This document shows, in pieces, positions 36,258-48,645 of a stretch of DNA of 64,000 bases. The number at the start of each line of letters is the position of its first letter. The first letter of the stretch is position 1. The stretch spans positions 124,001 to 188,000 of the forward strand of contig BCIJ01000005.1 in NCBI GenBank assembly GCA_001599935.1, in the 5' to 3' direction. Made by a program: the position numbers and the translations under genes. The DNA is from Holtermannia corniformis (Eukaryota > Basidiomycota > Tremellomycetes > Holtermanniales). The notes under the pieces are model-generated. The model was not told where the DNA came from. It was given only the letters and a program-made list of their open reading frames with translations, and made no database searches.

Positions 36258-39200
36258 CTAGTCCATTTGCGACTTGCGCCGTCCCTTGCCTCTGACCACC
36301 GGCGCCTTGGCCGATTTCGATGCTGTCTTTCGTCCGACCGTCTTTGACGCTGTCGAGGACTTTGAGATCGACGTGCGAGGTCGCTTGGCGGGAGGCGGTA
36401 CAACCTCGTCATCATCGTCGTCTATCTCGATCGGATCCGTGGTCGAACCTTGACCCGAGGTCTTGACATGTCCGTTCGAGCGTGTTTGCGGCCGATCGCT
36501 ACCTTCTCGCGCAAATGTAGACGCCACCGATGGACTAGTTGCCGCAAGATCGTGGTCCAGCTGAACAGGTGCGAGCTGCTGGTAGTCACCATTGAAAAGC
36601 GTGCTGGCTCTCATGAGACTGTCACTAGGCTCGCCGGCAAGACCATTGCCCAGGTTGCGCTCGGAAGCGTACGCCGTCCATGGGGGTGCTTCGATCCCGG
36701 ACCTCGGTACCTTGTCGCGGGTGAGCTTGGCGTCAAAGGCTGAGAGCGGTATCACGGAGTTATTCTTGAGCGGAGCTGACTGCAGGAAGGAGTTGCTGTG
36801 GTCGAAACTGCCCTCTGTCGGCTCGAGATGCTCTGCAATTTCCCATGGACGGTCATCGAGAAGGAATGTGGCTTCGCTCACAGCCGGGTCGTTGAGCGTC
36901 ATCGCCTTGCGTGGAGGTGTCGAATACGGCAAGAGATTCGACAGACAATCGCGAAATGGCGTCAATGGCAGATTGCCGTTGGTAGCCTGTAACTTGCTCA
37001 AGGCCGCTTGTAAAGCTGGGCGACTTTCCTTGGGTAGCTCTGTATTTGTCAGAGTGCGTCTTGAGGCACATTGATTACCGCGAGAACTTACCGTGAACAA
37101 AATACCAGTATGTGTCGCCGAGCAGTTGTGCCATTTCCATTGTCTCCGGTCCGTACGGCGGTAGGTGCTGCGGGACTCAGCAAAAAAACAAGCATCACAC
37201 CGATTCACTCACCCAGATGATATCAAGCAAGCAGGCAGCCGTCTGCCCGGTTGCTTGCTTGACTTTGGGTGTCAAGGCCCCACCAGACATGGTCGGCAAC
37301 GCAAGGAAAAATTTCAGCACAGTCACGACCGTGCGCAAGTGCGCCATGAGCGGGCGCAGCGGCTTGACGGCCTTGACATCCACAGCGCTGTCGTCGTCTG
37401 ATAGCAGACCTTTCCGCAACCTGTCTAAGACAGCAGCGATGCTCAGCGTGAGCTGTCCACGAGCAGCGGCCGCTTGTGTGTCAACCAGCGAGCTGGTTGC
37501 AAGTTGCGCTTCGGTGATGCTCCGCAGCATTCGCACGACATTGTCCACCGAGCGCAACTGTATCGACTGGTTGCCGAACGGCTCGCAGGTGGCTATCAGA
37601 TCCAAGAGCGATCGCAAATGATCTATACCCGCAGTATTGACCTAATCTCGTCAGCACCATTCTCTAAGATCAAACGTACCTGCTCGACTGCAATCGCCTC
37701 CACGCCGCGAAAAGCCTCGCAAATGAGATCTGTCTCGTCGGCACTGACATCGTCGTTGAACATGGACTGCGCGAGCTCGCGCAAGGCTTTGCGAGACGCA
37801 TCGACTTCCTCGCCCTGTGCGATGCGCAGCGCCAATTGCTTGAAGGAGAGGCGAAGCTCAAGTACCGTCCGCGTCCATCGCCACGCGCTGTAGCGTGCCG
37901 TGTTCCGTGACCATGGTGGCAACGTCTGATCACTACGGGGTTTGGCTGAAGATGTCAGCGCTCGTCAACGACAGAGCTTGGACTCACAAGGCCCTCCATC
38001 AGTCATGATCGCTTTGAGTCCATCGATCATTCGGGCGTCAAGACCGGCGATGCGATGTCGTGCCCAGACAGCCGAGAGAAAGACGTCCTTGAGGAGATCG
38101 AGATGGCGAAAAGCAGCAATCTTCAAGCTCGGCAGCGAAGCCAAACCACTCCGTAAAGATGTGATATCGGCACGGGTGTCTTCAGATAACAGGCTTTCGT
38201 TCTCCAAGACAACCAAGAGTGGTAGATGCTTCACAAGCCGAACAGCTTCGGGATCGCGAAAGGCATCGGCCCGACTTGTTTCAAGCGTCTTGACCTCGAG
38301 GATATCGCGGGCCGCTGCTTCGCCGACGTCCCCACGACGTACAAGCAGTAGTCTTGACGCTACACCGACAGTCGACGCGATAACTCGGTCCAAGTCAACT
38401 GGAACTGACGTGTCCGACTCCGCCAGCGGCTCCACAATGCTTGTCCATAGTGGATATAGCAGCGAGTTGAGCATTACACTGGTCTGCAGACAGCCAAAGG
38501 CAACCAAGTGCAACAGTAGCTGCAGCCAGGGGTGCAGTGTCTGATGCGCAAACAGCTGGCGACGAGCTGATGAAGACTGCTTGTCAAGCCACTGCTCGAC
38601 GACTGCTCCGATGTCGATAGCAGAGTTGATCTGAAGACGCGACAGAAAGCTGCAAATGACGCGGCTATTCACAGGTGCTTTAGGCGTATGCACTTGTAGA
38701 ATCTCGGTCCACTGGTCGATGTCGAAGATGACAGCATTATTCGCCTGCTGCAAGGCCTCGGCGGCAGCTACAGCCTCGTTCGGGGACGACAGCTGCGCAA
38801 TTGTAGCCATGGGTAGAATTGGTCCGGTCGGCATTCTCGTGATAGCCTGCAAGGTTGTGAGCATCAGCGCGTGATTCCCTTTACGCACGTTCTCAGCTGC
38901 GTAGTGCAGCGACATCCGTCGACCGGGTACGAGAGTCGGAGGCAGTAAGCCACGTTGGCTGAAAATCTTGAGCTGCCTCCAAAGGCCATAATGGTAGCGC
39001 CCCTGCGCTTGGAGCTGCTGAAACTTGTCAAAAAGGGCCTTGGCAAGTAACAGTTGCCTGTCCATGGCCGTCCAGACTTCGGCGTTTCGCTGGAAAGTCT
39101 CGAGAATGATAGTCAAGATGGCATCCGATACGGGGGTTTTGAGCGAGCGTAGGAGGAACTGAGGTGCGTTAACAGCAACAAGGTACGAAAGCTCGACGTA

Positions 39201-41997
39201 CGTCAGCGATGGTCGCATACCCTCGGCTAATCTCGAGAAAGCTGACGACGCGGGTGTAGGTTGAGGGTGTTTGACTGGACGTATCAGCAAGCGTTGAAAT
39301 CAAGACGCGACTCACGTATGTATGGAAGCCACGGCTAGCGGGGTGATCCAGAAGCGGGCATGGACCATATTGTACCGGGACGAGCTCCTTGTGACTGCGA
39401 GGGCATTCCAATCGGTCTCTGCCATGGTTCCTGGTGGTTCGCCGAATAGCTCCGGCAAGTAACGAACGAGCTCGTCCCGCACCCGTCGTTGCGTTTCAGC
39501 ATCAGCTTCCTGCTTGACTTTGTCCAAGGGCGAGCCAAGACCGTACAGGACGACGCGGCGCTGCATTGCCATGCCTTTGTCTTGTACGAAAAAGGGCAGT
39601 GCCTCGAGGAGGTCGAGGTGGTGCGACCGAGTCGCAGCTCGGGCCGTGTAGCCTTTGGCGATCAACAATTGCAAGTAACGGCCGTAGGAAAACACCGCCT
39701 CGCGCGTGAGCTCGCCAAAGGTGAAGGCGATGGCAGGTAGACTGTCTGCTTGGCGCGCCGCCTCGGACGAGTCAAGCCAGCTGAACAAGAAGTGAAACAG
39801 GTCGATGTTGTCTGACCGATCAGGCGGCCGGTGCGATACGTAGGCGTCTTGCCACTTCTTGAGTAATGTACACACTGCGTACGGCCGGTGATCACCCAGC
39901 GTGAAGAGGCTGAGAGACCACAGAAGCAGGACGTAGATCTTCTCCTCCAGCTTGGCAAGGTCGATCGAGCTGTGGGTCGGGGATGCTGCGCCGTCAAAGT
40001 ACTGTCGGACAAACTCATCGATGTCTGTGGTGGCTGCAAACGAGTCGAGCTTTTGTATGTCCGCCATGGCTTGACGACGCGGACTCAACGACGAAGACAA
40101 GGCAGTTGTAGACGAAGACAGCAAGCGCTCGTTACGCAGCCTGATATGTTCGAATTGACGCGCGATGCGACGCTCGTGCTGAAGCGCACTGGACGCCGCC
40201 TTGTCTTGCAAGACAGTCGACGCGGCGACCGTGGAGGAGGATGCCGGTGACTCTTGCTCGATGTTGGTTCTGGTGAGAATGTTGCTAGTAAGCGATGGTG
40301 ATGTTGTGGATACGAGTATGATTTCTTGCAACGCTGTAGCATGGCGAGACCAAGTAGAGGGGCTGAGCATGATGTCGGGGTTGGCGAGGAAAAAGGACTG
40401 AATCGATTAGCCAGGTGTACAGATCGGCGAAGGCACCCACCTTGATGAGTTGTTTGCATAAAGCAGTGACTTTTGTCAATGCCTCGGGAGCTGGACATTC
40501 TCGAATCTGCACGCGTCAGCAACAATACTTGACAGCGGACTGCGACCCACTTCGGCAAGTTTGTCAAGCAATGCTCTGACACCGTGCCTTGCAAGCATGG
40601 CATGCTTGATCACGTCTCCTTGAAACTCGGCCATGAGTTGGGCGACAAACCCGAGCTGCGCCAGGTTACACGTTGCGGCAAAGTCCACTAACCAGGTGGC
40701 AAGAACGCGAGAGGAGACGAGATAGCGCGCGTGCAGGATGCGAACAAGAGACAGGCTGTATTCCCACTTTGAGACCCACCGGGCTCGCGCGGCGGGGTCA
40801 CCGAGGACGCCCATGTTCTTGGGTGTTGCGCCAAGTGCGGGCTTGCCACTACTGGGGACAACGCCGTTGAGCGAGTTTCCAACCTTTGTTGCATGTGGCG
40901 GCGGGAGGACGAGGTCCATCAATTGCTTGCGCAGAAAGGTGGTAAGGATCCCGGTGAACTCGTTGGTGTACTGCTGGCTTGGTGTCAGGGGTTTACCGGT
41001 CCAGCTCTGACCAAGCGCGTTGGCAGTGGCTGCACTGGTAGGACGATTTCGCAGCGCCACAACCTCGTTGGCACCCAGAACGCGAATGAACCACGCTGCG
41101 CGCTCTGCCTGAACCGGACCGGCAGGAGGCGCGGTGGACGTGGACGTCGAAACTGAACTGTTCGCTATGTTGGGCGGAGTGGGAGACCACATTGTCTCGA
41201 GCAAGTCGACCCCCTTGTATCCGTGTGGGACAGATTGCCGAGCGAGCTTGTACAGCGGTACGTCTGGATTCGCAAGGTCGGCAATGAATGCCAAGCGCTT
41301 GATGTCGTTGTACGTTACGCGCGGCGGCAAGCGGTATGTGCGTGGTCTGGGACGATCAGCACGCAAGTCCCAAGATAACTGTACTCACCCTAGTACAGGC
41401 ATGGACTCGTCTCGCTTGGCAATGACCTCTTGACCGAGAGCGCTCAGCTTTCCCAGAGCGTCCGCCATCAGCTGACCGTGGATCATGCCGTGCATCGAGA
41501 AGCCTTCCGACTGGGGTGGAGCTTGTCAGTGCATGCAGGTAGTGTAGTGATACGTACGCTGACTGCGATGGACGCCTTGGGTTGAAAGCCCGTTTTGACA
41601 TTCTCTTCGGTCAAGACGTCTTCGAGCTGATTGAAGCCAGGTCGAGAGGGGTAGAAGTCGGGATAGCCTATGATTTTGCGCTGTCAGCCCAATCGGAGCC
41701 TATCACACGAGAGAGAGGGAGAGACAGCAGTAGAAAGCTTTCTGGGCTGATCTACAGACTGCTTCCAGCACATTGTAACTCACCGAGATCCGCTTTGGCA
41801 GACAGGATGGGGCGCCACTCCGGCGGTCCAAACTCTTCGACCTCGATAGGAGGTCTATCCTTGACTGGCGCTCCATCGCCATCGAGCTGGGAGCTGTTCC
41901 GGCGCTTGCCGCTCGATGACCTCGCCGGGACGCTCCGTGAGGTGCTAGCGCCTGCTGGAGCCGGCAGCGAGCCGGGCTGATAGCGCGCAAGCGGCAT
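36258..41997 (-). CDS. MED12: Mediator complex subunit 12 (Srb8)
   Basis: Twelve exons, complement(41784..41997, 41558..41667, 41389..41510, 40551..41346, 40441..40506, 39316..40397, 39202..39274, 37988..39158, 37680..37945, 37213..37641, 37092..37167, 36258..37039), about 1728 residues. The N-terminal PPEWRPILSAKADLGYPDFY block and, near residue 150, RLPPRVTYNDIKRLAFIADL followed by VPLYKLARQSVPHGYKG identify Med12. Med12 activates CDK8 within the Mediator kinase module and mostly represses transcription. The long middle is helical. The C-terminus carries an acidic run and Lys/Arg clusters, probably nuclear signals. The first intron (41668..41783) is 116 nt. It is 63 bp from the converging SR gene. 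Confidence 0.92.
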
Positions 41998-42224
41998 TCT
42001 AGGTAGCTGGCATGCACAGCAATCAGCCTGTCGTCGAGTTGCAGTGATCTCTGTGCCCGTGCGGGGTCGTTGCCAGCTCAAAGGCGGCAGAGGGTGAACA
42101 GGAGAGCAGCCGACCAGGCTATCGCGTGATTACGTAATCGTCCGTGCGGCATGGACCTTGGCGCCGCGCACCGATCGCCCATCGCACGCCAGGTCACATC
42201 GCACACAAGGGCGTTCAGCTCATC

Positions 42225-42530
42225 ATGCCTATCGACTACCCCTCCCTCCCTTCCGTCTCGTCCGTGTCCTCGTCAGCCTCGTCGTGTTCGTCGACATCCT
42301 TTGACTCGGAGGCCGAAGCCGCCGCAATTCAGGCCGAGTGGGATGAGTCGGTGCGGCAACTCGAGGTGCTCGTGAGCATAGTGCTGCTGCCATTCTTTGG
42401 CAAGTGGATGGGTCGAAGGTGGAGCTATTGGGGTGCGTCTCTTGTCTGTATAGAGCCAGCGGCTGACCTGGCAGCATACGCGCGGTATCGGACCTTTGGC
42501 CTGACGAAATCATTCTTCGGGTTGGCATGA
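42225..42530 (+). CDS. Mim2-like mitochondrial outer-membrane import protein
   Basis: Two exons, 42225..42432 and 42475..42530, 87 residues. A Ser-rich acidic N-terminus leads to IQAEWDESVRQLE, then one hydrophobic segment (VLVSIVLLPFFG) with the motif GKWMGRRWSYWAYARY. This order resembles fungal Mim2, the partner of Mim1 in inserting helical proteins into the mitochondrial outer membrane; yeast Mim2 is also about 87 residues. The identification rests on motif order from memory and could be a different one-span outer-membrane protein. The 42-nt intron is required for the tail frame. It is divergent from MED12 across 227 bp. Confidence 0.6.
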   Translation: MPIDYPSLPSVSSVSSSASSCSSTSFDSEAEAAAIQAEWDESVRQLEVLVSIVLLPFFGKWMGRRWSYWGASLVCIEPAADLAAYARYRTFGLTKSFFGLA

Positions 42531-42636
42531 GCATAGCATTGTATGAAAGTGTAACATGGCGCAATCGATAATTCTACACTCTGACTGATAGTCTCTGACC
42601 GACACAATCCCTCAGTCTGACCAATAACCTACCAGC

Positions 42637-44561
42637 TCAGACAAAGTCGGGACGATAGTTTGCCGGCTTGACGTGTCGCTCGGGCGCAACCTCGACCTCG
42701 TCTGACGTCTGGTGGACTTCTTGCTCGATCTGGATTCGGATCTGCGCCGGAACGTCGGGTACGCGGGGTTGGACCGCTACGCATCGTCAGCTACGTACTA
42801 TCGCTCCCTTATGGCACTCACAAAACGGTGTGGTAAAGTTCTCGAGCTGAGAACCAGTAAGCGCGCGCTGTCACATCACAACAGGTACTCACCATCGATG
42901 GCACGGGCTTCCGATTCCTCTCACCGCCATCTACCGCTTCGTTCTCGCCGATCGCACCGAGCTTGTTCAGGTTATCGCTCTTTCGGTTGCCGCCTCCCAA
43001 AGTGCTTTCAAAGCCCTTCTCGAGGTCGCTCATCCGGTGGCTGACACGCGCCTCCTCTTCATCCACGTCATCCCACTGACCACCTTCGCGCAGAAGCGAC
43101 ATCAGTGCGCGCTGCGACGTGATCTGATTCTGCGTAGGCGGGTTGTAACCCTGTTGCTGGTCGCGGAAGGAGCGGTGTGATGCGTTGCGCACGAATACCT
43201 GACCAGCTTTGGGCGATGTGTCGTTGCCCCATGATCGCGGGAGGTAGAGCTGTAGATTTGATGAGCTGACAGTATGAGCGCGGGTGCGTAGACTGACCAT
43301 GATGGAGATGACGGTACTGAAGAAGAGGGCAAACACCGCAAGCTGATACAGGATGTCTACCGAGTCTCAGCCTACTCTGTGCATTGGATGATGCGACTTA
43401 CTGGTCGCCATGCTGACAATCTGTCAGTAATAATCGATAACAGATACAGCCACTCACTGGTTGCTGTTTACTCTTGCCTCCTTCGTCAAACCATCGATGC
43501 CGAGCGTCAACAGCGTCGTAGAGAAGATGACGCGGAAGAACGTTCGGACTTTATTGGCCTCTTGGGACAGTAAGACCAGTCTCGATGCCGTGAATGCTAC
43601 TCACCGTGGAAGAAGTGCAGTCGGCTGCGTACCGCCGGTGAAGCACCGGTCGAGTGCTGCAAAGGGTGAGTGTTGCCAACTACACATCGATGCAGCACTC
43701 ACTACATCCTTCAGGAATTGTGGAAACTTCCACAGCAAGACACAAGACACGGCCGTGATTCTGTATAAGCGTCAGCTGTGCAAATCAGGCGCCTGCATGC
43801 ACCGACCCCAATTCGAGAATCGCGCCACTAGTCATGGAGCGCGCTTCCATCTCCGAAGGCGAAGGTTTGCCAATCCACCCAGTGCAGAAGATGATCAATA
43901 CCGAGCACAGCGAGCAGACGATCCAAGCGTAAAAATGCCAGGAGCGAAGCCATGACCTCGAGGAACCCGGAGAGCGCACGGCACCCATCAGGTGGAACCA
44001 GTACAGTGTCTCTTCGCAAGAAAGCGAGACCACAAGGCAGTACGCCGCTGTGGTGCATTGAGCCTGGTGCTACAGTCTGACGCAGATGACACGTACTGGC
44101 AAACGCCCCCGTCAGCGGGCTGACCATGTCGAGATACTTTTGCTCCCAGAGCTCAGTTGGTACTGGCAAGTACCCATAATCCGGTATATACATAAAGCCG
44201 AGGGAATATTTGACCCCTGTGTCGTCAGCAACACCGACCATCAGGTTTAGACCACTTACAGGCCCAGCCGACTGCGTAGATGAAGAAGAAGATCATGGAC
44301 AGCAAAAGCATCCACTGGGAGCGGCATCAGTGATTGCCTGGGCGGTGATCGTGACCCTTCTCCACTGACTGTCATCATCACTCGGAACCAGTCCTTCCTG
44401 CTCGGAGTCAGGCATTTGAAGCGGTCAAACTTCCACGCGTGGTGAACGGTGTATACGACTGCCTGCTGAGTTCAGTATGACTCGGGCCTCGATATCGTAC
44501 CACCCACCGTGGCTGCCAGGATGGCGGACATGCATTCGCTCGTTGCATTGTTGGTCGCCAT
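42637..44561 (-). CDS. polytopic membrane protein of unknown function
   Basis: Twelve exons, complement(44508..44561, 44370..44462, 44260..44314, 44097..44216, 43807..44047, 43703..43760, 43605..43656, 43458..43560, 43402..43412, 42893..43356, 42822..42846, 42637..42776), 471 residues. I see about seven hydrophobic segments in the first 300 residues (such as WMLLLSMIFFFIYAVGW, FYAWIVCSLCSVLIIFC and LYQLAVFALFFSTVISIM). A hydrophilic, phosphosite-rich tail follows. Topology resembles a seven-span receptor-like protein, but no GPCR or pheromone-receptor signature is evident. Exon 9 is 11 nt and is needed to keep frame. A further in-frame 48-nt intron (GTCAGT...CTACAG near 43298) is possible. 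Confidence 0.7.
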
Positions 44562-45087
44562 ACCTGCGCTTTGTGGATCCTGCAGATGGAGAGGTGAAGA
44601 GTGGATGAGGCAGCGCCTGGGCTTATACGCAGCGATGATACCGGCAATCCTCGCCGTCCTTCAGTGTGAAGCTTGCGCCGCCTCGCGGCGTCGCCCGCTG
44701 AGAGCTACAAAGGATCCCGTTAGCCCAAGGCAGTACCTCAATTGGCATGCCGGCGTGGGTCCTTCGCATGATTGCATGTTCGCGCTACTTGCGTGCTAGT
44801 ATATCTAATGATCCTGGGCCAGAAAAGCAGCAGTACCTGAGCCATTTTGATGACAGGGCGCGAGAGACCCTGTATCACCGAGACTCCACAACGCGCGGCG
44901 AGCCCGAGGGGATCCCGCTGGAGAAAGGACCCGCGCTGGCGGCCCGCCACCGCAACTCTCGACGATCAGCACGCCAGACCAGTCGCGTAGAACCCGCGCT
45001 CGCATCTGCAACGGGCCACACAGAGAAGAGTGAGATTGCCTATTTCACATCGCGGAGTACAAATACAACGTTGGACATCGCCACCTC
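44562..45087. other. intergenic region between two minus-strand genes
   Basis: About 525 bp, promoter of the membrane-protein gene plus the 3' flank of the UspA gene. A plus-strand frame of 200 codons crosses it but lies partly antisense to the UspA exons and shows no conserved block. Confidence 0.4.
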
Positions 45088-47773
45088 TCATGCCTTTGCC
45101 TCTTTCTCCGATTCCTCGGTGACTGCTATGTCCATCACATCGTCCTCCTGCTTGCTCGATGCCGTCTTTTCGATACTGGCGCTCGCGAGGCTGACGCGCG
45201 GCGAGTGGCGCAGGTTGGCCGGGTTGGTCTTGCGCAGAGGCCTTTGGAGGCGGCGCCGGGCGACCTGGTCCGAGAAAGGATGTCAGCTGCGTTCGGGGTG
45301 GCCGGATCAGGCATGCAGACGCACCATCACGGGAACTGAAGACTTTTGCACGAGGTAGTGCGAGGTCGAACCGAGAAGAATGCTACGTAGGCCAGGTTAG
45401 GTGTGTTCTAGTGCCGATCCGATCCGACATACCCTTTGAGCTTGCCGAGACCGCGAGAGCCGACGATCACCATGGTTGGCTCGAGAAAGTCGATCAGATC
45501 TGTCCAGCGATCAGTGAGATGCGGTGCGAGCGTATGCTTGGCTCACCTAGCAGCATGTAGCGCGCGTTCTTGGCGTGCAGCGCTTGGCACGTCACGGTGA
45601 TGTTCAGTCTGGTCCGTTGCAGCAATCCAGTGACTTGACGAGTGAGCAGAAGAGCTTGCGTTTGTCGCTGCTCGTGTTAGAAGGGTCGCATGCGGGAGAC
45701 GGACAAACCTCCTTCTGCACCCTGAGCTTGGTGGGACGGTCTTGATCTCCAGGATTCTTCGGGTCAACTACAACTGTTAGCTCCAAAGTAGACCTAAGAC
45801 TCATCACGCACCCTTGCTCTCGTCTTCCTTGACGCTGATCAAAAACACCTCGTCGCCGTCGCGCGCAACAGTGCCGATTGCCCATTCGACGGCATACGTG
45901 CTTTCCTCACTGAGATCACTGAGCACGACGTATCGCTTGAGACGCTTGCCGCTCTCTTCAAGCGCGTCGTCCGGCTCGCCATGGGTCAACGTGATCGTGC
46001 ATCTGTCCCGAGCAAAGGCAGGACGCGAGGTGACGAGCTCGAGACCCGACTTTGTGGTCTTGCGCTTGGCCTGGCCACGATGTGTGGCCGTTGCGAACAG
46101 CGGTTCCGGCGGCACGATGACGTTTGGCCCCTCGCCGAGTGGGTCGACCTCGATCTCCTCGTTGATGTCACCACGGGTTTCGTCGTTGAGTGTAACCGTG
46201 TTTGACTTTTCGTCATTTTCGTCGTAATCATCGCCAGGCGCCTTGCCGCCGAGACCGCCTGCATCGCCCTCGAAGAAGACCGCGTTGGCCACAGTGTTGG
46301 CTTCCGTCTCGTCGTCAAAAATCTCCAGACCGTCCTCGTCTAACCCATCATCGTCGTCTTCCTCTGATTCGTCGGCAGACTCGTCCGACACAGCCTCGTC
46401 CTCCGTCGCATCCGTCTCGTAAGCTGACGCCTGCGGCCTGAACTTGCTACCGGGACGCGAGGCAACGACAGACTCGCCCTCTGACTCGGCGCCAGTGTCG
46501 CGGTCTTTTTCGAGCGCACCGACTTCGGGCGATCGCTCCCTAGCGCGCTGCTTTGACCTGGAGCGACGAGCACGAAAGAATGGAGATGGGGCCCGTCCAG
46601 GTCGGTCACTCGATGCGTCATCATCTCGCTTCGTCTTTGACTTGGACGAGCCGACGGGCTTGGACTTTTGGAGGAAGGTCGATTTGGAAGCGCCCGGAGC
46701 TGGAGCATCACGTGTAGGCGAGGGTGGGTTGGAGCCTGCGCCCGCATTCGTACTTGTGTTGATTGAACCGACGCTGACGGATGCGGCACGAAGACCAAGA
46801 GCTGCCAGTGCATTTGATGTTGAGCTTCTCTTGTTGCTGGTTGGCGACGTGGACGGTGGTGGAGCATTCAAGGACGTCGTTGATGCGTTCGGCGTTCCAC
46901 CACCGCGGTCGAAAGCTTGAAGGATCAGTTGGGATGCCTGTCGAGAGAGATCGTCGGCAGAAGAGTTGGCGGTTGCGGCGCGAGAGGTGGAATCATTGGC
47001 AAGGGTAGTGATGGTCGTTGTAGAAGAAGAGGAATCGGTACGGGTTAGCGTCAGCCTGCGGATGGGGTTCTTTGACTTTTCACTATCTCGGGAGCGGGTT
47101 CGACCTCGGTCCTCTGCCTCATCCCCAGCGTCACTTGCCCCAGCGCTGGTGACGGAAGCAGACGAGGGTGTGATGACCCGAGGGGAATCGACACAGTCGG
47201 TACTGGCCCTCGGCGTGACGGAGGCGTCACTGTCATCCGTCGCCAAGCCCAAACCAAGGCTGGATCCCGAGCCTGACCCTCGCTTCCGCCCAAGCTTACC
47301 AAGCAGCGCAGCAGACCAGCGCCTTGATGAGCTGCTCGGTAAGCTGGACGACTGCTTGGTCGGTGATGGAACTGTTGATCCATCTGGCCTTGGTAAAGTG
47401 ATCACCTCGAACCCTGGCTCATTGAGCTCCGGAAGAGCAATTGTTACGCTTTTGCCCGAGCTTGACGGGGAATCGATGCTTCCACCTCTGGCCCGGCTGG
47501 CTTGCTCTACATCAACTGGCACTTGCTTGGGTGCGGCCGCCGTATCCGTAGTTGGGACTACCACGCCCTCTGGGACAGCATGCAGTGGCGACGGAGACTG
47601 ATTCGCCTTTTTGTTCTTTGTCCTGCTCACCTGCAGTCTCGTCAGCATCGTTCTGCGACAACCTACGGAATGCTCACCTCGTCTTTATCCGCAGCTCCCG
47701 AAAATGCTTTGATGCGGAAAAGACGATCGGGTACAGAGACGGGTAGCGAGAGGGAGCGGTTGAGAGGAGCCAT
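45088..47773 (-). CDS. universal stress protein (UspA) domain protein
   Basis: Seven exons, complement(47678..47773, 45812..47630, 45709..45767, 45547..45667, 45433..45499, 45325..45382, 45088..45264), 798 residues. About 500 N-terminal residues are Ser/Pro/Thr-rich and acidic, probably disordered. The Usp fold starts at RYVVLSDLSEESTYAVEWAI and continues with VFLISVKEDES, ITVTCQALHAKNARYMLLDLI. It ends with the nucleotide-loop MVIVGSRGLGKLKGILLGST and SVPVMVARR. The G-2x-G-9x-G(S/T) loop is intact, suggesting ATP binding. Similar large Usp proteins are common in fungi; their roles are mostly unknown. The fold is split by five introns of 41-60 nt. Confidence 0.9.
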
Positions 47774-48014
47774 GGGTGGCGAGGAAGAGGAAAGAAACGA
47801 CAGTCAGCGTTGGACTTTGATCGAAAACTGCCAAGCCAATGTTGGCCAGGTGGGTTATGAACAGGCCCGTGCGAGTAAGAGTCGCTGGAAAGTCGAGCGC
47901 GAGAACCTGTTCACGTTTGTGCGGACGGAGCTTGCCGCAAAGCTTATCGCAGACGGAGCGAATCTGTGTGCAGCTTGACCCACGATCCTAGGGCTGTACG
48001 AGGCCGAGTCGCAG

Positions 48015-48558
48015 CTACTCTCGGTGATAGTACACGGAACGTTGCCAGCACCTTCGCGGACGAACGTGACCCGTTTGCGGTGCTGAGGCCGGACAAAGGA
48101 GGGACACTGCACAGCCAAAGGCACCCTCGGCACCCCTCACCGCCCGGCCGATCACACGATCGCTATCTCTCCCACATACCACACTCGAAGCGGCACTGCA
48201 CCACTCACCGAAATCAGCCGCTCTCTGTACATCATTCTTGCATTTCTGACAGCAGCAAGCTCAGCTTTGATCATGCTGCCTCCAGCGACGTCAATCTCGC
48301 ACGCACCGCCAACGCGTATTTCGCCGTATTCTCGCTGATCCCCAGGGCGCGCAGTTGAGCTACGAGAGCCGGGTCGACAGTTGCAGCAGACATTGCTGGT
48401 TTCTCGGTACGTTGTCTGAACTGGATGGACCGGCTTTCTGTGCTCGGGATGCGCCCGCCAAGCGGAACTTGCCGTTTACGTAGATCGCCGCGTGGATCGT
48501 CGGATGCGGTGGCAAACGCGTTGGCAAATGCATCGAGCATGCTGGAACCAGCGTGCAT
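48015..48558 (-). CDS. small UBA-like domain protein
   Basis: Model: complement(48307..48558, 48209..48245, 48015..48106). The supported part is VAQLRALGISENTAKYALA joined across a 61-nt intron to KCKNDVQRAADF. That gives the L-x2-L...A-x2-AL...ND-x2-RA pattern of a ubiquitin-associated domain. Upstream the frame continues to an ATG at 48558 (or 48540) with MLDAFANAF. The C-terminal exon after a 102-nt intron is weak: it reaches a stop after about 30 unconserved residues. The gene starts only 88 bp past the GH16 stop, on the same strand. Function unknown; ubiquitin binding is inference. Confidence 0.45.
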
Positions 48559-48645
48559 CAGGGTTCTACCTACACGGCTTTCTCCAGAAATATGAACAAT
48601 GTTGCGCCGGTTTGTATTATTCTCAAGTTTGTAAGGTCTCGAGGC

